This document shows, in pieces, positions 23,502 through 31,863 of a stretch of 38,802 nt of DNA. The DNA comes from Gammaproteobacteria bacterium. Its GTDB lineage: Bacteria; Pseudomonadota; Gammaproteobacteria; Burkholderiales; Burkholderiaceae_D. Position 1 is the stretch's first letter. Every line of letters starts with the position of its first letter. The stretch spans positions 1-38,802 of the forward strand of contig CAJCIC010000110.1 of the NCBI GenBank assembly GCA_903970185.1. The letters are read 5' to 3'. A program made the position numbers and the translations under genes. Under the pieces are notes generated by a model. That model saw only the letters and a program-made list of their open reading frames with translations. It was not told the origin of the DNA and searched no databases.

Positions 23502-24587
23502 GTGCGACCGACTGCCTTCACGCAACGATTCAAGCTCGATCATCCGATCATTCAGGCGCCGATGGCAGGCGGTGGCGATACGCCCGAGCTTGTCGCTGCC
23601 ATCGGAAATGCCGGTGGCTTTGGCGTCATCGGGGCGGCCTATCTTTCGGCGGCCCAGATTGCAGCTGCAACAAAGCGCGTCGCCGAACTTAGCGATCGCC
23701 CCTTCGGCATCAATCTTTTTGCGGCGGTTCCTTTTGAAAGCGTTGATCCGCGTGCCGCAAAAAGGCGCGTGGCACGCTTTTACGAGGAAATTGGCGTTGC
23801 AATTCCAGGCGAGCTCGAACCCCCGGCAAGGATGCTCGAACTGCAAGTCGAAGCCGCGCTTGAAAGCAACGCGAGTGCCTTGACGTTTACATTCGGCATA
23901 CTGCCGCGGCATGCCATCGACGCGGCCAAGGCGCGCGGCATGGCCGTGATGGGCACGGCAACCACGGTCGGCGAGGCGCGACTGCTTGAGGCCGGCGGTG
24001 CCGACTTCGTTGTCGCGCAAGGCGCCGAGGCGGGTGGCCACCGCGGATCGTTCGCCGTCCCCTTCGACCAGGGACTGATCGGCACAATCGCACTGGTGCC
24101 GCAAATCGCAGACGCGGTAAGCATTCCCGTGATCGCATCAGGCGGCATCATGGATGGACGCGGCATCGCTGCAGCGCTGATGCTGGGTGCCTGCGCTGCA
24201 CAGCTTGGCACCGCCTTTCTGACCACCCAGGAAGCCGGCGTTGCCGCGGCCTATAAGGACGCAATCATTGCTGCGGCTGAGGACGAAACCCGCATCACCC
24301 GCGCTTTCTCGGGGCGTCCTGCGCGCGGCATTGTCAATCGCTTCATGCGCGAGGTCGAGGACGGCGCAGCGCCTGGGGACATCCTGCCATTCCCCCTGCA
24401 AAACGCGCTTACGCGTCCCCTTCGGGCCCAGGCTGCGAAGGACAACAGGAGTGAATTTCTGTCCCTTTGGGCCGGTCAGGGCACGCGCATGGCGCGCAGC
24501 ACCAAGGCGTCGTTGTTGATGGCCGCCCTGGTTGCTGAAACTGAGGCGGCGCTGTCAGGTGCGTCCTTCTCGTTGCGCGAAGACTGA
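23502..24587 (+). CDS. NAD(P)H-dependent flavin oxidoreductase, nitronate monooxygenase family
   Basis: A 361-residue FMN enzyme with a TIM barrel. Seen are HPIIQAPMAGGGDTPELVAAIGNAGGFGVIGAAY at the N-terminus, GAEAGGHRG in the middle with the catalytic His, and IPVIASGGIMDGRGIAAALMLGACAAQLGTAFL in the second half, which binds the FMN phosphate. The family oxidises nitronates such as propionate-3-nitronate, but many members are only NAD(P)H:flavin or quinone reductases. The start is a GTG at 23502, 18 bases after the SDR stop. No better ATG exists near the conserved start. Confidence 0.9.
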   Translation: MRPTAFTQRFKLDHPIIQAPMAGGGDTPELVAAIGNAGGFGVIGAAYLSAAQIAAATKRVAELSDRPFGINLFAAVPFESVDPRAAKRRVARFYEEIGVAIPGELEPPARMLELQVEAALESNASALTFTFGILPRHAIDAAKARGMAVMGTATTVGEARLLEAGGADFVVAQGAEAGGHRGSFAVPFDQGLIGTIALVPQIADAVSIPVIASGGIMDGRGIAAALMLGACAAQLGTAFLTTQEAGVAAAYKDAIIAAAEDETRITRAFSGRPARGIVNRFMREVEDGAAPGDILPFPLQNALTRPLRAQAAKDNRSEFLSLWAGQGTRMARSTKASLLMAALVAETEAALSGASFSLRED

Positions 24588-24593
24588 TGCAAA

Positions 24594-24608
24594 GGGCTCG
24601 TTGAGCCC
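24594..24608 (+). terminator. Short hairpin after the nitronate monooxygenase gene
   Basis: GGGCTC at 24594-24599 and GAGCCC at 24603-24608 form a perfect 6-base stem with a 3-base loop, 6 bases after the stop codon. No T-run follows, so it is at most a weak or Rho-assisted terminator. Confidence 0.45.
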
Positions 24609-24735
24609 GATAATCTGATCCTTTGACAACCGCGTGCGCCTCATTGGCGGGCAAGGGAGCGGCAGAAAAAAACGGGTAAGATGACAGTTCAGCACTCCCC
24701 CGAGCGCTCATTCGGAGCCTCCCCTAATTGAGGTC

Positions 24736-27700
24736 ATGACATGGCCTCGGGAATGGGCCATCTTGTCGCACTCAGAACCTCTGGCTGCCGACCCAAGTCA
24801 AGATCCGCTCAGCGCGGACGAGTACGGCGCGCTCAATTCCATATCCGAGCCGATTTGCGTGGTGGATGAGAACGGGACGATTCTAGGCGTCAACCAGGCC
24901 TGGTCCAAATTCGCGAGTGAAAACGGCGCGGATGAAAAAGCGACAGGTCAGGGCGCCAACTATTTGGTGACGTGTCAAACGGCGGGTCCCGCAGACACCG
25001 ACGCGCAATCCGTGGGGTGCGGTATCCGGGATGTATTGGCAGGTCGGCGCGATCTTGCCGAGCACGAATATCCCTGCGAAGTCGGTACATTGCAACACTG
25101 GTTCTGCGCGCGAATCACACGTTTTGCCGGCGCAGGACCGGCGCGTGCTGTGGTCCGGCATGAAGATGTCACGACCAGAAAGCATGCCGAGATCCGCGTC
25201 CAGCGTCTGCTTCGCATGTACGCTGCGCTCAGTGCCGCGAATGTCGCCATTGCACAATGCGTATCGAGCGAATCCTTGCTGCAACGCGTCTGCGACATCG
25301 CGGTGGAGCTGGGGGATTTTAAAATTGTTGCCGTCAGGTTGATCGACCCGCGCTCACGCCTGCTCCAGGATTCTGCGCACAGCGGCGATGACAAGGGATA
25401 TTTCTCGTCCATCCGCACAAGCATGGATCCTGAGGATCCCGATGGCGGGGGTCCCATCGCCAACGCGTTGCGCGAAGGCCGGCCGGCGCTCGCGCAGGAT
25501 CTTGCGGCAGAAACCGCAATGCGTCCCGCACTGGATTTTGCAGCGCGTGCCGGCGTGCGCTCGTATGCGATGTTCCCCCTCTTCGTTGACGGGGATGTGG
25601 TTGGCGCCTTCACTTTCTACGCTGAGCAGCCAGACATCTTCGAGCCGGACCTTCGCCGCCTCCTTCAGGACCTCGCGAGTGGCCTGAGCTTGGGCCTGCA
25701 AAACCTGAAACACGAAGCGCAACGAATGCAGTCTGAAAATCTGTTGCGCCGCCATGCCCATCGAGGAACCCTGCTGGCCGAACTCGCCTCCTTGGCGCTC
25801 GACGTGCAAGCCGCTACGCAACTGATGGAACGGGCCGTCGCCACCGCCCAGGAAGCCTTGAATTTCAGCCAAGCGGGCATTTTCGAGCTTGCCGCCGACG
25901 AGCGTGGACTATTGCTTCGGGCAGCTGCAGGCTGGGCGCCCGGCGACGCTGTGCAAGGCGTTCTGGAGCTTGATGAAGCGGGCGAAGTGGGTTACGCACT
26001 CTCACAAAAAACGCCCGTAATGGTGGAGGATTTTTCACTTGAAAGCCGCTTCTCGATTTCCAGGGTCGCCGCGTCGTCAAACAGAACTTGCGCCATAGCA
26101 GTTGCAATCCCCGGACGCCGTATGCCGTATGGCGTGCTGGCCATTTACGCCAGTGAACGTCGCGAAATCAGCGTTGCCGACGCACAGTTTTTGCAATCGA
26201 TCGGCAATCTGGTGGCAGCCGCAATTCATCGGGACCATGCTTCAGAGCACTGGGCATATGCATCCCAGTTCGATTCTCACACCGGACTCCCGAACCGCCA
26301 GCTATTTAGGGACCGCCTAACGCAAGCCGTCATCCAGGCCGAGCGAACGGGTCGCGCCGTTGCGACCCTTTGCATCAGTCTCGGTCGCTTCAAGATCGTA
26401 AACGAGACGTTTGGCCACCTGGTCGGCGATGAGTTGCTCCTGATGGTGTCACGTCGCATATCGAGTTCGCTTCGCCCAGGAGATACGATTGGACGACTCG
26501 AAGGCGATGTCTTCGGCGTCGTCCTCGCCGATTTGTCGAGAGTTGAAGATGCGGTCCAGGCGACGCAAAAAATTGTGGAGGCGCTTGGCAAATCGTTCGA
26601 TATCCAAGGCGAAAACCTATTCGTCATGGTCAGCATCGGCATCGCTCTTCACCCGGGCAATGGCGATACTCAGGACGAGTTGATGAAGAATGCCTATATT
26701 GCGATGCACCGCGCCAAGCATCAACCGGGCAGCGCATACCAGTTCTACACCGCAGAGATGAACGCGCGCAGTGCAGAACGTCTACGACTCGAAGTCGAAC
26801 TTCGTGAGGCGATCGAGCAGGAACGGTTCGTCATTCATTACCAGGCCAAGGTTGACATTGCGACGGGCAGGATTACCGGCGCTGAAGCGCTGCTGCGCTG
26901 GATGCATCCACAACGAGGACTGGTTTTTCCCGGGGAGTTCATCGGCATCCTGGAGGAGACAGGACTGATTTTACGAGTGGGTGCGTGGGTCCTTCGGAAA
27001 ACGTGCGAGCAGATCTCGCGCTGGACTGAAGCCGGACTACCCATCCCCAAGGTCTCGATCAATGTTTCCCCGCGGCAATTTGAAAACCGCGATTTCGCCA
27101 TTCATGTTGGCGATATCATCGCCGCGTGCGGCATTGACGCGAAATACATCGAGCTGGAAATCACCGAATCGATGCTGATGGTCGATCCTGAGCACGCCGT
27201 GCGTGAACTATCGAAACTCAGGCAATTGGGCGTCAGCTTATCGGTCGACGATTTTGGAACCGGTTACTCGAGTCTCGCCTATCTCAAGCGGTTTCCGCTC
27301 GACACCCTGAAGATTGACATTGCGTTCATTCGCGAAACATGTACGGATCCTGACAGCGCTGCGATAACGCTTGCAATCATCAGTCTGGCCCACAACCTTC
27401 GGCTCAAGGTCGTGGCAGAAGGGGTGGAAACGGAACCCCAATTCAATTTTCTTGCACGTCATGGCTGTGATCAGTTGCAAGGCTACCTGTTCTCCAGACC
27501 GATTGCAGCACACGCTTTTGCAGACATGCTGGCCAACGACATCAGGCTCAATGTGACCCGCACGGACAGGTCGGTTCAGCCTACGGTGTTGATTGTCGAT
27601 AGCAACCCAGTTGCAGTGTCGGCGTTAGTCGATGTGCTTGAAGGTGAAAGCTACAGAATTTTTACTGCGGAAAGTCCCAAGGATGCGTACCAACTGCTCT

Positions 27701-27993
27701 CTGAGATCGAATTTCAGATCGTTATTTCGAGCAGTGCCTTCGGCGCCATGTCGGGCGTCGAATTTCTGGCTCGGGTCAGACAGATGTATCCGCACATCGG
27801 CCGTGTCATCGCGTTTGACGTGGGCGATTCTCAAAATGTCTCGGACGCTGTCAATGCCGCCGGCGTTCATAAATCCCTTTTGGCAACCTGGTCGCCAGAA
27901 AAGATGCGCAGCACCATCCGTGCTGTATTAGCGGAAATTCCGTCGTCTACGACGACCTCTGGCACCGCTGAGCCTCAGCGAGTGGTGACCTAA
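24736..27993 (+). CDS. PAS-GAF-GAF-GGDEF-EAL-receiver c-di-GMP signalling protein
   Basis: A 1085-residue cytoplasmic sensor-effector. Order: a PAS-like domain (about 30-150), two GAF domains (about 165-325 and 345-500), GGDEF (about 510-670), EAL (about 690-930), and a receiver-like domain (about 948-1065). The GGDEF motif is degenerate: EGDVF at 589-593, and the metal Asp region reads ISLGRFKIVNE, so cyclase activity is unlikely. The EAL part is intact: EALLRW at 717-722, DDFGTGYSSL with Asp838/Asp839, LKID, VVAEGVETE (Glu895) and QGYLFSRP, so it should hydrolyse c-di-GMP. The receiver has Ser at the phospho-Asp position (SSS, 998-1000), so it cannot be phosphorylated normally. It starts with GAGG upstream of the ATG. 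Confidence 0.93.
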   Translation: MTWPREWAILSHSEPLAADPSQDPLSADEYGALNSISEPICVVDENGTILGVNQAWSKFASENGADEKATGQGANYLVTCQTAGPADTDAQSVGCGIRDVLAGRRDLAEHEYPCEVGTLQHWFCARITRFAGAGPARAVVRHEDVTTRKHAEIRVQRLLRMYAALSAANVAIAQCVSSESLLQRVCDIAVELGDFKIVAVRLIDPRSRLLQDSAHSGDDKGYFSSIRTSMDPEDPDGGGPIANALREGRPALAQDLAAETAMRPALDFAARAGVRSYAMFPLFVDGDVVGAFTFYAEQPDIFEPDLRRLLQDLASGLSLGLQNLKHEAQRMQSENLLRRHAHRGTLLAELASLALDVQAATQLMERAVATAQEALNFSQAGIFELAADERGLLLRAAAGWAPGDAVQGVLELDEAGEVGYALSQKTPVMVEDFSLESRFSISRVAASSNRTCAIAVAIPGRRMPYGVLAIYASERREISVADAQFLQSIGNLVAAAIHRDHASEHWAYASQFDSHTGLPNRQLFRDRLTQAVIQAERTGRAVATLCISLGRFKIVNETFGHLVGDELLLMVSRRISSSLRPGDTIGRLEGDVFGVVLADLSRVEDAVQATQKIVEALGKSFDIQGENLFVMVSIGIALHPGNGDTQDELMKNAYIAMHRAKHQPGSAYQFYTAEMNARSAERLRLEVELREAIEQERFVIHYQAKVDIATGRITGAEALLRWMHPQRGLVFPGEFIGILEETGLILRVGAWVLRKTCEQISRWTEAGLPIPKVSINVSPRQFENRDFAIHVGDIIAACGIDAKYIELEITESMLMVDPEHAVRELSKLRQLGVSLSVDDFGTGYSSLAYLKRFPLDTLKIDIAFIRETCTDPDSAAITLAIISLAHNLRLKVVAEGVETEPQFNFLARHGCDQLQGYLFSRPIAAHAFADMLANDIRLNVTRTDRSVQPTVLIVDSNPVAVSALVDVLEGESYRIFTAESPKDAYQLLSEIEFQIVISSSAFGAMSGVEFLARVRQMYPHIGRVIAFDVGDSQNVSDAVNAAGVHKSLLATWSPEKMRSTIRAVLAEIPSSTTTSGTAEPQRVVT

Positions 27994-28009
27994 GGCCGGC
28001 GGCATCGGG

Positions 28010-29149
28010 TCATTCGTTTGCCACGGGTCCAACGACCGGCAAGACCGCGGTCACCGAATTCTTCCCCCCCTGGAAATCGGCAATTACGGTGCCGCCGTGC
28101 GCAGTTACGATCTCGCGTCCGATATAAAGGTCCAGGCCCAATGGCGCTGCTTCGGAAGGGCTCTGGAGCCCAACGTCACTCCTTACCAACGGATCGAACA
28201 GGGTGGCGTTGGTCGGCAAAGGAATTTTCGGCCCTTCGTTCTCGACGGTGACGACCAAATCCGTCCCGCGCCGCTCTACGGAGACGAGTACTTCCGCTTC
28301 GGCATTGCTAGACGAAATGGCGTGATTGATCAATGCCCGCAATAACTGCCGAATTCGGCCATCGTCCCACCTCCCTGACAATTCGCCTTTTAAAATCAAC
28401 TGAATATGAGCGCCCGGATGCACCGCGTCGCAATCGTCAACGGCCGCAGCCGCAAGCGAGCCGAAATCGGTCGCCGTGCGGTTGAGTGTCATTTCCTTGC
28501 CGAGATCGAGCCGAACGAATTCGAGCAGATCGGTGATCACCGTATTGATGGTACTCACGTTGCGCTGAATTCTTCGAACGAGCTTGAGCTCCGATTCATC
28601 TTCCAAATGCCGGCGCGCAAGGGCATCGGCAGTCAATGTGACGGCGGTTAGCGGTGTCTTGATGTCGTGTCCGAGGATGCCGAGAAAAAGGTTCCGACCT
28701 CGATCGACGTCGGACGTGAACTTGTCGATGGATTCGGCGAGAGCCTGATCGATTGCTTCGTTAAAGCGAAGAATGTCATCGGCGTAGGCAACAGAATCCT
28801 CAGACCGCGTGCCCCAGAGGCGCAAAACGCTGCTGCGCAGAGCTCGAAATTCTGCCGCGAGTTGCACCATGTTGAATCCATGCTGTCGCCGAAGGGCTCC
28901 ATGCACCTCTGCGGCGGTCTCCGCGGTCTGCGCGGCCCGGAAGCTCCAACCGTGTGATTTATCCACTGAGTCGCTCGCAGATTGCCAGGACGAAATGTCT
29001 TCGGCGATAGCGAGCAAAATCTGCTTTGCATGATCCCGCAAGGCAAGGGAATCGAGGTTGCCGGCGGCGGGCAGAAGCGTGCGCGCGAATTGCTCCCAAT
29101 CGTCGACGATGATGCGGACGTTGACTTTTATGAACGCAGAAAGCCTCAT
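28010..29149 (-). CDS. Sensor histidine kinase with RsbRD-type N-terminus, degenerate ATP site
   Basis: A 379-residue soluble kinase. Residues about 10-140 match the RsbRD_N helical domain, with GFNMVQLAAEFRALRSSVLRLW as its hallmark. The phosphoacceptor is His161 in GILGHDIKTPL. The ATP domain is atypical: the N-box NA is HA (ALINHAISSS), and the G2 box GLGL is GLDL (GLDLYIGREIVTAHGG). G1 reads ENEGPKIP. The usual N-box Asn and a G2 Gly are both lost, so ATP binding may be weak. It is convergent with the EAL protein, with only 16 bases between stops. The start 29149 is chosen for GGGGA at proper distance and overlaps the stop of a small upstream frame. Confidence 0.88.
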   Translation of the reverse strand: MRLSAFIKVNVRIIVDDWEQFARTLLPAAGNLDSLALRDHAKQILLAIAEDISSWQSASDSVDKSHGWSFRAAQTAETAAEVHGALRRQHGFNMVQLAAEFRALRSSVLRLWGTRSEDSVAYADDILRFNEAIDQALAESIDKFTSDVDRGRNLFLGILGHDIKTPLTAVTLTADALARRHLEDESELKLVRRIQRNVSTINTVITDLLEFVRLDLGKEMTLNRTATDFGSLAAAAVDDCDAVHPGAHIQLILKGELSGRWDDGRIRQLLRALINHAISSSNAEAEVLVSVERRGTDLVVTVENEGPKIPLPTNATLFDPLVRSDVGLQSPSEAAPLGLDLYIGREIVTAHGGTVIADFQGGKNSVTAVLPVVGPVANE

Positions 29150-29475
29150 GCTTGTTTCCCCACGGTCCGCCGCAGGCACAGCTCCATGTGCCGAACAGTT
29201 GTGAAATCAGCCGGTAGAACCGCTAACACACCGCATTTAGCACCAGCCACTACGACAAAGTCTACCCCGGGAAGCCTTGATGTGTGAACCTCGGGTAGGA
29301 GAGCACGGCCGAATTTCCAGGTTGTTCGGGCAACGTCATACGCGGGCGAGCTTGACAGGAAACCTCGTCGAATTCGGCCGCGACCTGTAGAGATCCACTG
29401 ACCTTTCGGCGTGCAAACAACTTCTGGCTGGACGTGCGAGCGGATCGGCTTGGCAGCGTGAGTCAGGACCTTCAC
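29146..29475 (-). CDS. Small open frame coupled to the histidine kinase start (uncertain)
   Basis: A 109-codon frame starting at a GTG at 29475, read toward the kinase. Its TGA overlaps the kinase ATG (ATGA), the arrangement of translational coupling. The protein is basic in its first half, with PKGQWISTGRGRIRRGFL in the middle and a hydrophobic GVDFVVVAGAKCGVLAVLPADF stretch near the end. I do not recognise a family. Against it: GTG start, no clear ribosome site, and mixed third-base use. It could be a leader, a decayed gene, or chance. Confidence 0.33.
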   Translation of the reverse strand: MKVLTHAAKPIRSHVQPEVVCTPKGQWISTGRGRIRRGFLSSSPAYDVARTTWKFGRALLPEVHTSRLPGVDFVVVAGAKCGVLAVLPADFTTVRHMELCLRRTVGKQA

Positions 29476-29818
29476 GGCTTAGCCGGTGCGAGGCTTGATG
29501 CAGGCTTGAAAATGACTGAGCGCATTTTCCGAGTTTCATCCCCCCGGCTTGCGGAACAGCATATTTACGGCGAGGGCTCCCCGAGTTTGCAATCGGGTCC
29601 GTCTTTTGCTTCTTCAAACAAGATTTACCTTGCGAAGTCCATCGATCTTAAGCCCTGGCCGGCATTCAGTTCTCAGAGATTGGCGTAGGTGGGACATCCG
29701 GGCCCCAGGCTCATGGCGACATTTTTTCCGACCTTCTCACGCTGCTCGAAAGACCAGCACCCAATTCTGCAGCCCTGTTCATGTCACACGCTAGACAACC
29801 CCCCGAGATCGAATCCTC
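29476..29818. other. Intergenic region before the diguanylate cyclase gene
   Basis: A 343-base stretch without a gene that I can support. Two overlapping open frames (29336-29617 leftward, 29434-29688 rightward) lack recognisable domains. A T-run lies near 29714-29720. Promoters for the leftward kinase unit and the rightward cyclase gene must lie here, but no strong -35/-10 pair stands out. Local base composition is somewhat less GC-rich than in neighbouring genes. Confidence 0.5.
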
Positions 29819-30640
29819 ATGAAAAAAGATGGTGACCAAGCCCAGCCTCTGGCACAGGTCGTTAGCCAAACCGAACACGCCAGCAATCTGGTCGGTTCTG
29901 CCGCGAGCGAATTGAAGTCCGTCAATGCCGTTCTCGGCAATGAAGTTGCCCAAAATTCCGCCTCGCCTGTTGTCCAGAGCGCGCTCGAAAAGAACAATGT
30001 CGCCGCTGAAAAGGTTCATGAAGCATCGGGGCATCTTTCTGAAATCAGCGTTGCGCTACAGGGTCAGGTCGCCGAGCGTCAGCGGCTCGAAGATGAACTC
30101 ACTGAAGTTGCATTGCGCGGGGAGACTGACCGCCACGCCGCGCTGCACGATGGCTTGACCGGACTGCCCAACCGTGCGTTATTCAACGACCGCCTGACCC
30201 ACGGCATCGCACAGGCGGAGCGCCATGGCCGCATGCTTGCGGTGATGTTCATCGATCTGGATCGTTTCAAGGCGGTGAACGATACCCACGGGCACGAAGT
30301 GGGCGACAGAGTCCTGCGCATGGTCGCCGCCCGGCTTGGCGACATTACGCGCGGTGACGACACGATGAGCCGATTTGGAGGCGATGAATTTCTCTGTCTG
30401 CTTACCGAGGTGGCAAGTGAGGACGTGATCGGAGCGATCGCCAAAAAGATCATCGCGTCGATTCAGGTTCCCTGTGAAATCCAGTTCGCCACCCAGGTTA
30501 CACAAATTGCCGTGTCCGCGACCATCGGAATAGCCATATTTCCGAAAGATGGCGTGACGGCAGCGGAGTTGATCAGCAATGCAGACAAGGCGATGTATCG
30601 ATCCAAAGGAGGCCTTGCCCGCTTCGCCTTCGCCGAATGA
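29819..30640 (+). CDS. Diguanylate cyclase, GGDEF with I-site
   Basis: A 273-residue soluble enzyme that makes c-di-GMP from two GTP. The first about 100 residues are helical with coiled-coil character (QSALEKNNVAAEKVHEASGH, then VAERQRLEDELTEVALRG). The GGDEF domain begins at HDGLTGLPNRALFNDRL, with the metal motif FIDLDRFKAVNDTHGHEVGD. The signature RFGGDEF is intact at 185-191. An RxxD inhibition site is at Arg178 and Asp181, in the standard spacing before GGDEF, so product inhibition is expected. No sensor domain or transmembrane segment is visible; the helical part may control dimerisation. The ribosome site is weak. Confidence 0.93.
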   Translation: MKKDGDQAQPLAQVVSQTEHASNLVGSAASELKSVNAVLGNEVAQNSASPVVQSALEKNNVAAEKVHEASGHLSEISVALQGQVAERQRLEDELTEVALRGETDRHAALHDGLTGLPNRALFNDRLTHGIAQAERHGRMLAVMFIDLDRFKAVNDTHGHEVGDRVLRMVAARLGDITRGDDTMSRFGGDEFLCLLTEVASEDVIGAIAKKIIASIQVPCEIQFATQVTQIAVSATIGIAIFPKDGVTAAELISNADKAMYRSKGGLARFAFAE

Positions 30641-30722
30641 GGCAATCGCCATTCCCGTTTCTTGCAGCACTTCGCATCCACCCATCTCCGCATGAGTTGC
30701 TATCACTTGGGGCGGGCCAAGG

Positions 30723-30741
30723 TCCGCGCCGGGTGCGCGGA
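30723..30741. terminator. GC-rich hairpin between cyclase and molbindin genes
   Basis: TCCGCGC at 30723-30729 pairs with GCGCGGA at 30735-30741 around a 5-base loop. It lies in the 198-base gap between the convergent cyclase and molbindin genes. No T-run follows on either strand, so termination is only plausible. Confidence 0.35.
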
Positions 30742-30838
30742 TGCGGGACCTGCCTGCCGATGGGCGCAATCGTGGATCAAGCCGGGGCGGCGCTGTCAGG
30801 TGCGCTCGCAGCTATACGCGGTGGCTGATGCAACGCGT

Positions 30839-31048
30839 TTAGTCGACGCCAATCATCACGTCCGATGCCTTGACGAGCGCATACGCTTCATCGCCGACCT
30901 TGAGCTTCAGGTTCTCGGCAGAGTGCTTGGTGATGATCGCAGTGATATGCGTGCCGTTGCCGATGTCAATCGTCACCTCGGCGTTTACCGCGCCGATTTC
31001 GACCGCGGTGATCTTGCCTTTTAGGGTGTTGCGCGCGCTGATTCTCAC
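30839..31048 (-). CDS. Molbindin, single-domain molybdate-binding protein
   Basis: A 69-residue Mop/TOBE domain protein that stores or buffers molybdate or tungstate in the cytoplasm, usually as a hexamer. The sequence VRISARNTLKGKITAVEIGAVNAEV is the classical beginning, followed by AIITKHSAENLKLKVGDEAYALVKASDVMIG. The start is a GTG at 31048 with GGAG about 7 bases upstream, which gives the usual length; a GTG at 31150 in the same frame would add a hydrophobic extension without homology. No molybdate transporter is near, so it is a solitary gene. Confidence 0.9.
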   Translation of the reverse strand: MRISARNTLKGKITAVEIGAVNAEVTIDIGNGTHITAIITKHSAENLKLKVGDEAYALVKASDVMIGVD

Positions 31049-31190
31049 AAACCTACTCCAGGTTGATTGTGATTTATTTGCCATGCCAACTGACGAAGCT
31101 GCCCAAGCCAGAGCGGGGAATCGTCCCAGCATTGGCAACGCTGAGAGCACATTCTAGGAGCAAAGCGAGGGGCGTAGGTCAAGCGCGAGG

Positions 31191-31850
31191 TCATGCGGCC
31201 TTGGCGAGCTCAGCGACTCTTGTCCAGGTCGTGGCAATCATCGACGGGCGCTCGTTCATCCTTTCCATCCAGTTTGCGATGTTGTGGCGCTGTGCAGTCA
31301 GGACATGCCATTCGGGTGTCTGGAAGAGGAACTCCATGTGCGGCGCGAGCATGAGATCGGCGAGCGACACGCTCTGTCCCGCGAAAAACGGCCCGTCGCC
31401 CATCAGTCGCGACAGTTCCGCAAACACCCTGTGTGCCTTCGGCATGGCAGCTGCGATGGCCGCTTCGTCGGGCGTTGCACCCATCAGGCGCGGCGCCACG
31501 ACGCGCTCAAAGCCGATGACATCGCCCACCCCCTGGAACAGGTAACAGTCGTTGATATTCATGATCTGGTCCATGCGCGCCAGATCGTGCAAGTCCGCAG
31601 GCGCAAGCGCCGGAAGCGGTTTCAGGCGGTCGAGATAGCGCAGGATCGCCTGTGTCTCATAGAGCTTGAACCCGTCGTGCTCGATCGCAGGAATCTTCGC
31701 GAAGGGATGGATCAAGACATAGGGCTCGCTGCGGTGTGCACCCGGCGTGAGCGGACAAAGCCGGTAGGGCAGTTGCTTTTCCTCGAGCGTGGCAAGAACG
31801 GCACGGCCGTAGGGGCTGCCTGGAATGCTGTAGACGGCGATCGGTGACAT
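31191..31850 (-). CDS. Glutathione S-transferase
   Basis: A 219-residue GST with a thioredoxin-like N-terminal half and an all-helical C-terminal half. SIPGSPYGRAVLATLEEKQLPYRL holds the likely catalytic Ser/Tyr region, HPFAKIPAIEHDGFKLYETQAILRYLD includes the cis-Pro and the glutathione-binding Glu-Thr, and FFAGQSVSLADLMLAPH is the N-capping helix motif. The substrate is unknown; detoxification of electrophiles is typical. ATG at 31850 has GGAG upstream. The gene is the last of the ArsR-SRPBCC-GST operon, 13 bases after the SRPBCC stop. Confidence 0.92.
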   Translation of the reverse strand: MSPIAVYSIPGSPYGRAVLATLEEKQLPYRLCPLTPGAHRSEPYVLIHPFAKIPAIEHDGFKLYETQAILRYLDRLKPLPALAPADLHDLARMDQIMNINDCYLFQGVGDVIGFERVVAPRLMGATPDEAAIAAAMPKAHRVFAELSRLMGDGPFFAGQSVSLADLMLAPHMEFLFQTPEWHVLTAQRHNIANWMERMNERPSMIATTWTRVAELAKAA

Positions 31851-31863
31851 CAGAGACTCCTTG

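Noticed and set aside
29640-29664. Similarity of the stretch ending in IDLKPW to the SDR C-terminus near 6310
   Set aside because: Only about 20 bases with several mismatches and no further homology; probably coincidence.
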